Of a DNA stretch of 64,000 nt, positions 29,118 through 37,605 are shown one piece after another. Position numbers and translations under genes: made by a program. A model generated the notes under the pieces. It saw nothing but the letters and a program-made list of their open reading frames with translations, did no database searches and was not told the DNA's origin. The stretch covers positions 62,001 to 126,000 of the forward strand of contig QYPL01000005.1 in NCBI GenBank assembly GCA_007280515.1. Direction: 5' to 3'. Each line of letters opens with the position of its first letter. Positions within the stretch are counted from its first letter, which is position 1. Origin of the DNA: Sediminibacterium sp. (GTDB lineage Bacteria; Bacteroidota; Bacteroidia; Chitinophagales; Chitinophagaceae).

Positions 29118-30320
29118 CTAGGCTTCTGACAAAATTAAGGTTTTGTTCTGAATGATATGATAGAACTTGATACCCAAGGCCATAAATAGCATTTTTGGGT
29201 TGGCATTTCTCTCAATAAAGTAGGTAGCCTTGTCAATTTCTTGAATAATGGCCTCCATTTGGCCTACACTAGCTATCTTATTGATTCTTAAGGCGAAATC
29301 CTTTAAATCTGGGTCTAAAGGCAGGTCGGTGCCCAGTATTTTTAGGCGTATGCTTTGCTCCAATAAGTGATTAAAATACTTCAAAAACTGCTTCTGCGGC
29401 TCCCTGCCCATCTTGCTGGTCTCATCTACCCACTTCACCTGGGCCACTGGCCCATTTTTCAAAATGGCGTTTAGCCATTCTCTTATTTGGCTGAGGTAGT
29501 CGGCATCACTATGTTGCAATAAATGAAGGGCTTCTCTATAATTACCATCCGACATAGAAGCAATTTGTGCAGCTTTTTCTTTTTCAATTTGCCCTTTACT
29601 CATTAAGGCCGCTTCAATTTCATTACTTGCTAATCGCGGCACTTTAATAAATTGACATCTGCTTAAAATAGTAGGTAAAATATTTTCCTCACTGGCGGCT
29701 ACTAAAATTATAATGGTGTTATCTGGGGGTTCTTCAATAAGTTTTAATAATTTATTTCCTTCCTTGCCTAAGTATTCGGGCATCCACATCACGAGAACCT
29801 TATAAGCACTTTCAAAACTTTTAAAAGACAATTTTTTAATTACTTCTGCGCACTCATCGGCACTAATATTACCCTGTTTGTTTTCGGCTTTAATAAATTG
29901 TAACCAATCAAAAACATTGCCATAGGGATAGCCCACGATAAACTCTCTCCACTCTTCAATATAATTGGCGCTTAAATTTTTTTGCCCTGGCTTTTCTGTA
30001 ATGGAAGGGAATGAAAAATGCAAGTCGGGGTGCATGAGTTTACTGGCTCTATGATAAGCTGGTAAATTTTCTATTTGATCGGGTGTGTAGAAAGTATCTG
30101 TTTGAACTTCTGTAGCAGCAGTTCCAAATAAATCAGCTGCCGCCTTTTCATTGGTAGCAGGAAGACTTACAATGTATTGAGCAAAGGCAATGGCTAAAGG
30201 CAGGGCACCTGCGCCTTCTGGGCCAGCAAATAATAAAGCATGACTTAGTCTTTTTTGTTCTACTAAGTGAACCAACTGCTTTTTTAAAGCTTCCTGTCCT
30301 ATGACTTCGCTAAATAACAT
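29118..30320 (-). CDS. holB: DNA polymerase III delta-prime-like clamp-loader subunit
   Basis: 400 residues. The start SEVIGQEALKKQLVHLVEQKRLSHALLFAGPEG is the AAA+ clamp-loader pattern. The P-loop is degenerate (GPEGAGALPLA, no Lys), as normal for delta-prime, which does not bind ATP productively. LLKLIEEPPDNTIIILVA and the arginine-finger motif ILSRCQFI are intact. It acts in loading the beta clamp at the fork. A TATCTTCG box (30325-30332) lies 4 nt before the ATG. ricT follows. Confidence 0.9.
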   Translation of the reverse strand: MLFSEVIGQEALKKQLVHLVEQKRLSHALLFAGPEGAGALPLAIAFAQYIVSLPATNEKAAADLFGTAATEVQTDTFYTPDQIENLPAYHRASKLMHPDLHFSFPSITEKPGQKNLSANYIEEWREFIVGYPYGNVFDWLQFIKAENKQGNISADECAEVIKKLSFKSFESAYKVLVMWMPEYLGKEGNKLLKLIEEPPDNTIIILVAASEENILPTILSRCQFIKVPRLASNEIEAALMSKGQIEKEKAAQIASMSDGNYREALHLLQHSDADYLSQIREWLNAILKNGPVAQVKWVDETSKMGREPQKQFLKYFNHLLEQSIRLKILGTDLPLDPDLKDFALRINKIASVGQMEAIIQEIDKATYFIERNANPKMLFMALGIKFYHIIQNKTLILSEA

Positions 30321-30374
30321 GAAACGAAGATAATGGATTGTTTATAAAAGCCGGCTAAAAAAAAGGCTCTACAA

Positions 30375-30899
30375 CTATTTTAAATACTTCAAAATATCTT
30401 CACTATCCGGCTTAGTGTTGCTTGGAAAATAAGCCATCATTTTACCATTTTCATCTATCAAAAATTTATTAAAATTCCAGCCAATACTTGCATCTAGAAT
30501 TCCGTTTTTTGATTTCATAGTAAGCCATTGGTAAATAGGTGCGATATTGTCACCTTTTACATCAATTTTATCGGCTAAAGGAAAGCTTACACCATAATTC
30601 TTTTTGCAAAAAGCAACTATCTCTTCATTGGTTCCTGGTTCTTGTCCACCGAATTGGTTACAAGGAAATCCTAGAATGACTAATTTGTCTTTATACTGCT
30701 CATATACTTTTTCTAGGCCTTCGTATTGAGGCGTATAACCACATTTTGAAGCAGTGTTTACAATTAATATTTTTTTACCCTTGAAGCTGGCTAAGTTTAA
30801 GGTCTTACCATCAATGCTTTTTACGGTAAAACTGTGTATGCTTTGTGCGTTGGTAGTTAGTACAGTGGCCATAAGTAAAATGCTTAATAATGTTTTCAT
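30375..30899 (-). CDS. Glutathione-peroxidase-family thiol peroxidase, exported
   Basis: 174 residues from the ATG at 30899; a longer in-frame start at 30989 adds a non-conserved 30-residue stretch and is rejected because MKTLLSILLMATVLTTNAQS is a complete signal peptide. The catalytic tetrad is visible: Cys53 in TASKCGYTPQ, Gln in FPCNQFGGQEPG, and Trp and Asn in WNFNKFLI. The active site uses Cys, not selenocysteine. Bacterial enzymes of this type usually reduce peroxides with thioredoxin-like donors. Export implies a periplasmic role. It lies between comF and holB on the same strand. Confidence 0.9.
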   Translation of the reverse strand: MKTLLSILLMATVLTTNAQSIHSFTVKSIDGKTLNLASFKGKKILIVNTASKCGYTPQYEGLEKVYEQYKDKLVILGFPCNQFGGQEPGTNEEIVAFCKKNYGVSFPLADKIDVKGDNIAPIYQWLTMKSKNGILDASIGWNFNKFLIDENGKMMAYFPSNTKPDSEDILKYLK

Positions 30900-31009
30900 A
30901 AAGATTAATTTTATACTATTATTTTTTTTGTCGTTTATATTTATTGTAATATCGATTAAATTTATAAATTCAATCATTAAATATAACAAAATTATTTAGA
31001 AAAAGTTGA

Positions 31010-31756
31010 CTAGATCGTATAGGCAGCAGCCACCACGCTAAGGGAATGAGGCCTAGCCTCGCTTAGTAAATACTTACAAACAGATTCAATGGTGGCTCCC
31101 GTGGTAATTACATCGTCCACTACTAAGACATTTTTTTCAGCTATTTGCGCTGCATTAATCATGGAATAGCCTTGAGGGCTTACCTGGGTTCTTTGAATTC
31201 TATTCTTACTCGTTTGACTGACAACATTTTTATGCTTCAGCAGTAAGGGAAGAATTTGAATATGTGGAAGTTTTTCTTGAATGCCTTCACAAATAACGAG
31301 GGCTTGGTTATACCCTCTTGCCCTATATTTCTTTTTACTTAAGGGAATGGGAATCATGCAATCGATATTTGTAAATCGTTGGCTATTGAGCATATTTTGG
31401 CCAATGATATTTCCCAGTAACCTACCTGCTTTTTTTTGATGTTTATATTTTAAAGCAAAAACTAAAGACTGCACAATACTGTCCTTAGTAAAAAATAAAC
31501 TGGCACCCGCTTCATGTAAGTTTACTCTTCCCCAAAATATTTTTTCAATCGTATTTTTTTCAATGGATAAAAAATGGGTATAGGGTAAGTTTATTTCACA
31601 AGGCTCACACAAGACGCTTGCTGCTGCTAGCTCTTCGCTACCACAATGCATACAAATATGCGGGTAGAATAAATGTAAAAATCCAGTGCTGTAGGCTTGA
31701 AGACGATTCAGAAAGGGTCTAATGAATGTATGTCTAATGAATATATATTTAGGCAT
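31010..31756 (-). CDS. comF: ComF family phosphoribosyltransferase-like protein
   Basis: 248 residues. An N-terminal double-Cys zinc segment (CMHCG ... VLCEPC, about 35-56) is followed by a type I PRTase fold with VLVVDDVITTGATIES near 212, the phosphoribosyl-binding loop. ComF proteins support natural transformation, linking with the late steps of DNA uptake or recombination. The start codon lies inside the end of radA (8-nt overlap), so the two are translated together, a sensible pairing because RadA extends recombination branches during transformation. Confidence 0.9.
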   Translation of the reverse strand: MPKYIFIRHTFIRPFLNRLQAYSTGFLHLFYPHICMHCGSEELAAASVLCEPCEINLPYTHFLSIEKNTIEKIFWGRVNLHEAGASLFFTKDSIVQSLVFALKYKHQKKAGRLLGNIIGQNMLNSQRFTNIDCMIPIPLSKKKYRARGYNQALVICEGIQEKLPHIQILPLLLKHKNVVSQTSKNRIQRTQVSPQGYSMINAAQIAEKNVLVVDDVITTGATIESVCKYLLSEARPHSLSVVAAAYTI

Positions 31757-33125
31757 TAAAGAAGAGCTTATAGGCTTCTTCTACTGTTTCTACAGCAACC
31801 ACACTAATGCCTAATTTTTTAGTATCAATTCCTTTTTGATTAAAGCTTGAAATAATAATTTTTTCAAAGCCTAATTTTTCAGCCTCTGCAATTCTTTGTT
31901 GAATTCTATTCACAGCTCTAATTTCTCCATTCAATCCTACTTCACCTGCAAAGCAAATGCCTTGTGGAAGTGGAAGGTCTTCGAAAGAAGAAAGTAAGGC
32001 TAGTATAATGGCCAAGTCCATGGAAGGGTCTTCTATTTTTAAACCACCTGCAATATTTACAAAAACATCTTTCATGCCAAAGGCAAATCCACCACGCTTT
32101 TCTAAAACGGCTAATAAAAGTTGTAATCTTCTTAAATCAAAACCTGTCACTGTTCTTTGCGGTGTGCCATACACACTTTGTGTGACTAGGGCTTGCACTT
32201 CAATAAGTAAAGGGCGCATGCCTTCCATAGAAGCTGCAATGGTACTGCCACTTAAGGCATCATTTCTTTGTGCGATTAAAAAGGCAGAGGGATTGGTTAC
32301 TACTTTCATGCCCTCACTGGTCATTTCATAAATACCTAATTCACTAGTGCCACCAAATCTGTTTTTTAAAGTACGTAACATTCTATAGGCGTAATGTCTA
32401 TCTCCTTCAAATTGCAATACGGTATCCACCATATGCTCTAATATTTTCGGTCCTGCAATGGTTCCTTCTTTCGTAATGTGTCCAATTAAAAAAACAGGTG
32501 TGCCTGTTTCTTTAGCAAAGCGTTGAAATTCTGCAGCCGTTTGTTTTATTTGTGAAACGCTGCCAGCCGCCGCTTCAATGACATTGGATTCTAAGGTTTG
32601 TATAGAATCGACAATGACTACCGTTGGCTTTAATTTCTTAATGGCTTTAAAAATTGCCGCTGTATGTGTTTCCGTTAATAAAAAGAATTGATCGTTTTTG
32701 ATATTCAATCTATCGGCGCGCATTTTTATTTGTTGAATACTTTCTTCTCCGCTGATATACAACACAACTTGTTCCTTCATTAAAAGACCTTGTTGTAAAA
32801 ACAAAGTACTTTTTCCAATACCAGGTTCGCCTGCTACAAGAATAATAGAGCCAAGTACAATACCGCCACCTAATACTCTATTTAATTCAGCGTCTCCACT
32901 GTCAATTCTTTTTTCTGATAAACTATTGACTTCGTTAATGGCAATAACCGTGGTGCCTTTTTGATTTGTATGATACTCTTCCCAAGTACTTTCTTTTTCC
33001 TTACCGCTATCAATTAATTCTTCGGTAAAGGTGTTCCACTCATTACAAGAAGGGCATTTGCCCGCCCACTTGGTGGATTCGTATCCGCAATTATTGCAAA
33101 AGAAAGCAGATTTAGATTTACTCAT
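31749..33125 (-). CDS. radA: DNA repair helicase RadA
   Basis: 458 residues. A C4 zinc finger opens the protein (C10, C13, C24, C27). The RecA-like ATPase follows with Walker A GEPGIGKST near 98, and the RadA-specific KNRFG motif near 258. The C-terminal Lon-protease-like domain (VNIAGGLKIEDPSMDLAIILALLSS) is complete but lacks the protease dyad, as in all RadA. It drives branch migration in recombination. A TATCTTTA box lies 4 nt before the ATG (33130-33137) and a second copy at 33144-33151. Confidence 0.96.
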   Translation of the reverse strand: MSKSKSAFFCNNCGYESTKWAGKCPSCNEWNTFTEELIDSGKEKESTWEEYHTNQKGTTVIAINEVNSLSEKRIDSGDAELNRVLGGGIVLGSIILVAGEPGIGKSTLFLQQGLLMKEQVVLYISGEESIQQIKMRADRLNIKNDQFFLLTETHTAAIFKAIKKLKPTVVIVDSIQTLESNVIEAAAGSVSQIKQTAAEFQRFAKETGTPVFLIGHITKEGTIAGPKILEHMVDTVLQFEGDRHYAYRMLRTLKNRFGGTSELGIYEMTSEGMKVVTNPSAFLIAQRNDALSGSTIAASMEGMRPLLIEVQALVTQSVYGTPQRTVTGFDLRRLQLLLAVLEKRGGFAFGMKDVFVNIAGGLKIEDPSMDLAIILALLSSFEDLPLPQGICFAGEVGLNGEIRAVNRIQQRIAEAEKLGFEKIIISSFNQKGIDTKKLGISVVAVETVEEAYKLFFNA

Positions 33126-33193
33126 GTATTAAAGATATGGCAGTAAAGATAATGGCAAAAATAAAACCAAGCTAAGTAAAAGCCGAAATTTCC

Positions 33194-34741
33194 TTAGAAC
33201 TTTATCTCTTCTTGTTGATCGTCTAAGAATCGGTATTCTACTAAATGACTGGTATTAGAGGCCTGGGAGCTTAATTTAATTTTATACTTCTTTTTCCAAC
33301 GCTTAACGATACTGGTGAAAATACCCTTGGTTAAATGTGAATGTATAATAGGATGCACCAAAATAGTCAATGACTTATGGCTATGCGTTGCTAAATAAGC
33401 TATTTTCTTCTCCATTTCATCTTCTAATAATAAGGCAGAAGTTATTTTACCTGAACCAGCACAAGCAGGACAATCCTCAGAAGTGTTGATATTTACTTCA
33501 GGTCTAATTCTTTGACGGGTAGCTTGTAAGAGTCCAAATTTTGAAATAGGAAGTACAGTATGTCTTGCTCTATCTGTCTTCATGTAATCTTCTAAGGCTT
33601 CATGTACTTTCTTACGGTTTTCAGGAAGTTTCATATCAATGAAGTCAACCACTATAATACCACCAATATCTCTTAGTCTTAATTGTCTAGCAATCTCTTC
33701 TGCTGCTTCTAAATTGGTTTGAAGGGCATTCTCTTCTTGGTTATTACTTACACTTTTAAAGCCAGAGTTAACATCTATTACATGTAAAGCCTCTGTATGT
33801 TCTATAATTAAGTAGGCGCCACTATTTAAATTCACCGTTTTACCAAAAGAAGATTTTACTTGCTTCGTAATACCATACTGATCAAAAATAGCTTGGTCTC
33901 CAGTATACATAGAAAGTATATTGGCTTTTTGTGGGGCTATTCTTTGTAAGTAACTTAAAGTAATGTCGAATATCTTTTTATCATTTACCACAATTTTATT
34001 AAAGTCTTCGTTTAATAAATCTCTCAGTATGCTAGTGGTTTTACTTTCTTCATTCATAATTCTAGTAGGTGGCATGGCCCCTTTTAAATTAGATTGAATA
34101 TTTTTCCAGTTCTGTGTGAGCGTTAATAAATCTTCGTGTAATTCTGCAGTGGACTTTCCTTCCGCAGCGGTTCTAACAATCACTCCAAAATTTTTAGGCC
34201 TTACCCCTTCGAATATTTTTTGTAAGCGTTTGCGTTCTTCACCTGAATGAATTTTTTTAGAGACTGCTACAATTTCATTAAAAGGAGTAAGCACTACAAA
34301 GCGGCCAGCCAATGATATTTCACAAGTAAGCCTGGGTCCTTTAGCAGCAATAGGTTCTTTTAAAATTTGTACTAAAATAGGGGGCTTGCCACTTAATACT
34401 TCGCTAATCTTTCCTGTTTTTACAATTTCAGGAGCTGATTGAAACTTAGCAAAATCAAATTGATTGTTCTCGTCGGCAGTTGCCTGCTGCGTATACTTTA
34501 AAATGGATTTTATATAGGGACTAAGGTCGGTATAATGCAAGAAGGCATCTTTCTCAAAGCCCACATCCACGAAGGCTGCATTAAGCCCTGGAATAATTTT
34601 TTTGACTTTACCTAAATACAAATCTCCTACAGACCAACGGGCATCTAGTTTTTCGTTATGTATTTCAACTAACTTTTTCTCCTCTAATAGGGCAATTTCA
34701 ACTCCTTCTGGGGAGCTATTAATAATTAAATCTTTGTTCAC
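33194..34741 (-). CDS. rng: Ribonuclease G/E family endoribonuclease
   Basis: 515 residues from GTG 34741. The open frame runs further upstream, but the family begins with the NKDLIINSSPEGVEIALLE stretch, so the extra 23 hydrophobic residues are rejected. An S1 domain (about 35-125) carries VGDLYLGKVKKIIPGLNAAFVDVG. The catalytic core has the two Mg-binding Asp in HVIDVNSGF and VDFIDM, and the zinc-link Cys pair in CPACAGSGK. It lacks the long RNase E scaffold tail and is therefore the RNase G type used in rRNA and mRNA processing. Confidence 0.94.
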   Translation of the reverse strand: MNKDLIINSSPEGVEIALLEEKKLVEIHNEKLDARWSVGDLYLGKVKKIIPGLNAAFVDVGFEKDAFLHYTDLSPYIKSILKYTQQATADENNQFDFAKFQSAPEIVKTGKISEVLSGKPPILVQILKEPIAAKGPRLTCEISLAGRFVVLTPFNEIVAVSKKIHSGEERKRLQKIFEGVRPKNFGVIVRTAAEGKSTAELHEDLLTLTQNWKNIQSNLKGAMPPTRIMNEESKTTSILRDLLNEDFNKIVVNDKKIFDITLSYLQRIAPQKANILSMYTGDQAIFDQYGITKQVKSSFGKTVNLNSGAYLIIEHTEALHVIDVNSGFKSVSNNQEENALQTNLEAAEEIARQLRLRDIGGIIVVDFIDMKLPENRKKVHEALEDYMKTDRARHTVLPISKFGLLQATRQRIRPEVNINTSEDCPACAGSGKITSALLLEDEMEKKIAYLATHSHKSLTILVHPIIHSHLTKGIFTSIVKRWKKKYKIKLSSQASNTSHLVEYRFLDDQQEEIKF

Positions 34742-34880
34742 GATAGCAACTTTTAAAAACAGGTATGCCACGAAATAGCACAACAGCTGTTTTATTTTTT
34801 TGAGACACATCCACTTTACATAGGAAGGAAAAGGTAAAGGTAAAGTTGCTTAGTAGATAAGTGGTGTGTGATTTGAAAAG

Positions 34881-34918
34881 AAGACAAGCGTATTTAGTTT
34901 ATTAAATACGCTTGTCTT
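34881..34918 (-). terminator. Hairpin after the 31-residue basic protein gene
   Basis: Perfect 16-bp arms AAGACAAGCGTATTTA / TAAATACGCTTGTCTT enclose a 6-nt loop. It starts 12 nt after the stop of the small basic gene (minus direction) and is followed by a short T-rich tract, so it probably terminates that transcript before rng. Confidence 0.75.
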
Positions 34919-34929
34919 AGGATAGAGAA

Positions 34930-35025
34930 CTATTTGTTCTTTTTCTTATGACGATTCTTTCTTAAACGTTTCTTTCTTTTGTGCGTCGCAATTTTATGAC
35001 GCTTTCTTTTTTTACCACAAGGCAT
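34930..35025 (-). CDS. 31-residue basic protein, AURKAIP1/COX24-like (mS38 type)
   Basis: The frame from ATG 35025 to TAG 34930 encodes 31 residues beginning MPCGKKRKRHKIATHKRKKR and ending in a Lys-rich tail, with more than half Lys, Arg or His. The KKRKRHKIATHKRKKRLRKNRHK core resembles the C-terminal domain of mitochondrial AURKAIP1/COX24 (ribosomal protein mS38), and near-identical short proteins are widespread in Bacteroidota. A small-subunit ribosomal protein is the natural reading, by family. It stands between a TPR protein gene and rng with its own terminator. It is easily missed because of its size. Confidence 0.85.
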   Translation of the reverse strand: MPCGKKRKRHKIATHKRKKRLRKNRHKKKNK

Positions 35026-35050
35026 GTCGAATAATTTTTGTTATAAAATG

Positions 35051-35893
35051 TTATTTCTTTAATTCTTGAATTCTTTTAGTTACTGCTTGTTTCGCTGCGG
35101 GTATATTTACCTTTTCTCTTACTTTGGTATACCAGTCTATGGCGCTATTTTTTTGGTTGGTCAATTCATAACACTCTGCCAAGTTTACCATGGCTTCAAT
35201 GTTATTGGGTTCAAGCTTGATGATGATTAAAAAACGTTCGATGGCTTTTTCATACTGTCCCGATTTCTTACCCCCTAATGCTAAAATAAGTTGGCCATAA
35301 GTATTTTGTGGATTTTTGTCCACTACTTCTTTCACCTTTAAAATGCCTTGCATAGGATTGTCTGAAATATTTCCAAACAGGTAGCAGGCGCCTAAATTTA
35401 TTTTTGATGTATCATTTATAGGATTGATAACCAATGCTTTCTCTAAAAGAACTTTTGCATTTATTGCCATCCATTTCTGAAGGGCAGGTGGTGCGTCAGG
35501 CGTTGTTAAGTTATTTACCAACAGCTGGGCTGCAAAAGTGAGGCTTTTTTCAGTATTTTCCAACAAAGCAGCGCTGTAACTGTAATATAAATAAGGTTCA
35601 ATGCGTTGAGCTGAATCTGCCCAATATTGAATGAGGCTTTTGTAAGCCTTCAAACTATCGCTTACTGTCTTCGACCTAACTAACTGATTTTCAATTGATA
35701 ATAATATAATTTTTTGATCTGCATTCAGATTTAGCTTAGCGCCATCTACAATAGATTTAGAGCTAAGTTCTTCATTAGCAGCTACTTGGCTAGAAACGGA
35801 AGAATCAGTTTTTTTAGATTTGGGGACTAAAAAGTAGAGGGTGCTTAATAAAAGCAAGCCAGCAAAAACAACAATAATCTGTGGTTTCTTCAA
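35051..35893 (-). CDS. Membrane-anchored tetratricopeptide repeat protein
   Basis: 280 residues. One N-terminal membrane helix (about 5-23) is followed by a polar linker and a helical-repeat domain. At least two clear TPR units lie near 205-265: YGQLILALGGKKSGQYEKAIERFLIIIKLEP and IEAMVNLAECYELTNQKNSAIDWY. The domain should face the periplasm and mediate protein contacts. Partners are unknown. It is preceded by the HU gene (28 nt) and followed by the small basic protein gene, an arrangement common in Bacteroidota. Confidence 0.8.
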   Translation of the reverse strand: MKKPQIIVVFAGLLLLSTLYFLVPKSKKTDSSVSSQVAANEELSSKSIVDGAKLNLNADQKIILLSIENQLVRSKTVSDSLKAYKSLIQYWADSAQRIEPYLYYSYSAALLENTEKSLTFAAQLLVNNLTTPDAPPALQKWMAINAKVLLEKALVINPINDTSKINLGACYLFGNISDNPMQGILKVKEVVDKNPQNTYGQLILALGGKKSGQYEKAIERFLIIIKLEPNNIEAMVNLAECYELTNQKNSAIDWYTKVREKVNIPAAKQAVTKRIQELKK

Positions 35894-35920
35894 AATAGGT
35901 CAATTTCTCGCAAAGGTAAG

Positions 35921-36205
35921 TTACTTAAGTTTGCTTTTAACCTCGTTTACAAATTCTTTTGCTGGTTTGAATGCAGGAATAAAATGTTCAGGAATTTGAA
36001 CGGCAATATTCTTTTTAATATTACGTCCAATTTTAGCGGCTCTTTTCTTAGTAATAAAGCTGCCAAAGCCACGTATGTATATGTTTTGGCCGTTCGCTAA
36101 GTTTTCTTTCACTTCCTTAAACATAGTTTCTAAAGTAACTAATACGTCCACTTTAGGGATTCCAGTTTTTTCAGAAATTTGATTGATAAGATCAGACTTT
36201 CTCAT
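35921..36205 (-). CDS. HU/IHF family nucleoid protein
   Basis: 94 residues, normal for the family. It starts MRKSDLINQISEKTGIPK and has the RGFGSF turn and flexible DNA-binding arm. The arm signature GRNP is GRNI here, so the DNA-intercalating proline at that place is absent; prolines occur a few residues later (IPEHFIPAF). That variant is frequent in a Bacteroidota subgroup. It binds and bends DNA with low specificity. It shares a 206-bp A+T-rich divergent spacer with mutY. Confidence 0.92.
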   Translation of the reverse strand: MRKSDLINQISEKTGIPKVDVLVTLETMFKEVKENLANGQNIYIRGFGSFITKKRAAKIGRNIKKNIAVQIPEHFIPAFKPAKEFVNEVKSKLK

Positions 36206-36411
36206 GAAGTTTAATTTTGGTGTTCAGTATTAAAAATAAATTAAATTTTACCTTTCTGCAACTATATTCCAATATTTTTATCCATTTTAGACCATAATTA
36301 TAGGCTTATATACATATATATTATTTATATATAATATTATATAAATGTGTAATAACTGAATTTATGTCTATTTTGAATGTATTTTCCCAATTTTAATCCA
36401 TTTTTGTCCTC
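36206..36411. promoter_or_regulatory. A+T-rich divergent spacer, HU gene and mutY
   Basis: About 206 bp, almost without G or C between 36296 and 36350 (alternating TATA runs). No ORF is present. Promoters for both genes must lie here. CATTTTTG at 36399-36406 is a 7-of-8 box only 5 nt before the mutY ATG. Confidence 0.4.
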
Positions 36412-37500
36412 ATGCCTAGCCCCTTTACACGTTTGCTTTTAAACTGGAATGAAAATGAGAATCATCGACCCATGCCTTGGAAAGGGGAGAAAGATCCCTA
36501 TAAAATATGGCTAAGTGAGATTATTTTACAACAAACTAGGGTCGAACAAGGTTGGGCTTACTATGAAAAGTTTCTAAAAAACTTTCCTACCATCTTTCAA
36601 TTAGCAGCAGCAAAGGATGAGAAAGTATTTAAACTATGGGAAGGATTGGGTTATTATAATCGATGTAAAAATTTATTATTTACAGCAAGGCATATTGTGA
36701 ATCAGTTCAAAGGAAAATTTCCAACTACCTATGAAGGTTTATTATTATTAAAAGGGGTAGGGCCCTATACTGCATCGGCCATCGCATCGCTTGCTTATAA
36801 TTTACCCTATGCCGTGGTGGATGGAAATGTGTTCAGGGTTTTTTCAAGATTTTATGGTATTGCCACAGCCATTGATACTAAAGAAGGCGTTGAAATATTT
36901 AATAAAATTGCCGCCGAAAATTTAGCTACAACGCAAGCAGGTATTTATAATCAAGCCTTAATGGATTTCGGAGCCACCGTTTGCAAACCCATGGCTGCTC
37001 AATGTCCTAGCTGTATCATGCAAAAAAAATGTGTGGCCTTTACGCAAAACCAAGTCAACTTATTACCTATCAAATTAAAAACTATTCAAAAGAAAGACAG
37101 GTTCTTTGACTTTTTAATTTTTAAATACGATGACCAATTATTAATTCAAAAAAGAGGGCTCGGTGATATCTGGTCCAACTTGTATCAATTTTATTTAATC
37201 GAAAATGAAAGAATGGTAGCTATTGACAAAAAATATATTCAAAAATTTATCTTGGAGCCTTTAGTCCTCTCTACAAAAAATATTATTTCGCTACTGCCCG
37301 CTTCAGTGTATAAGCAGACACTTACACATCAGCAAATAGAGGCAAGGTTTATCATCATAAACTTAAATAAGAAACCTGCCCTATTTGCCAAGGCCTTATG
37401 GGTTAAAAAAGAAGGACTTAAGAAGTATCCATTTCCTAAAATCGTTAACGATTTTTTAAAAATGGCACTGGCTAAGGGGAAATCGGGTTTTTCTTTGTAA
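36412..37500 (+). CDS. mutY: A/G-specific adenine glycosylase MutY
   Basis: 362 residues. It removes adenine mispaired with 8-oxoguanine. The catalytic Glu lies in SEIILQQTRVEQG, the helix-hairpin-helix is LLLLKGVGPYTASAIAS and the catalytic Asp is in VVDGNVFRV. The iron-sulfur cluster Cys pattern is C-x6-C-x2-C-x5-C (CKPMAAQCPSCIMQKKC). A C-terminal Nudix-like 8-oxoG recognition domain (about 230-350) follows. gldE lies immediately downstream; in many Bacteroidota an ssb gene separates them but it is absent here. Confidence 0.96.
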   Translation: MPSPFTRLLLNWNENENHRPMPWKGEKDPYKIWLSEIILQQTRVEQGWAYYEKFLKNFPTIFQLAAAKDEKVFKLWEGLGYYNRCKNLLFTARHIVNQFKGKFPTTYEGLLLLKGVGPYTASAIASLAYNLPYAVVDGNVFRVFSRFYGIATAIDTKEGVEIFNKIAAENLATTQAGIYNQALMDFGATVCKPMAAQCPSCIMQKKCVAFTQNQVNLLPIKLKTIQKKDRFFDFLIFKYDDQLLIQKRGLGDIWSNLYQFYLIENERMVAIDKKYIQKFILEPLVLSTKNIISLLPASVYKQTLTHQQIEARFIIINLNKKPALFAKALWVKKEGLKKYPFPKIVNDFLKMALAKGKSGFSL

Positions 37501-37557
37501 AAATGGTAACTTTCCATCATAAATTTATCCAAATTGGAAACTCACTCGGGGCCTTTA

Positions 37558-37605
37558 TTTAATTTACTTACAGCCAACATGTTTAATTTACTCACAGCCA
37601 ACATG
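37558..37605. repeat. 24-bp tandem duplication at the gldE start
   Basis: TTTAATTTACTTACAGCCAA followed by CATG is repeated once directly, with a single T/C difference. Each copy ends in an in-frame ATG (37579 and 37603), so gldE has two equivalent start contexts and the repeat encodes FNLLTANM twice. Confidence 0.9.

Noticed and set aside
29118-30320. Missing P-loop lysine in holB as sign of a broken gene
   Set aside because: Delta-prime subunits normally lack a working Walker A; the rest of the protein is intact.
30900-30989. Longer start for the glutathione-peroxidase-like gene
   Set aside because: ATG 30899 begins a complete signal peptide; the upstream part is A+T-rich and charged with no conserved feature.
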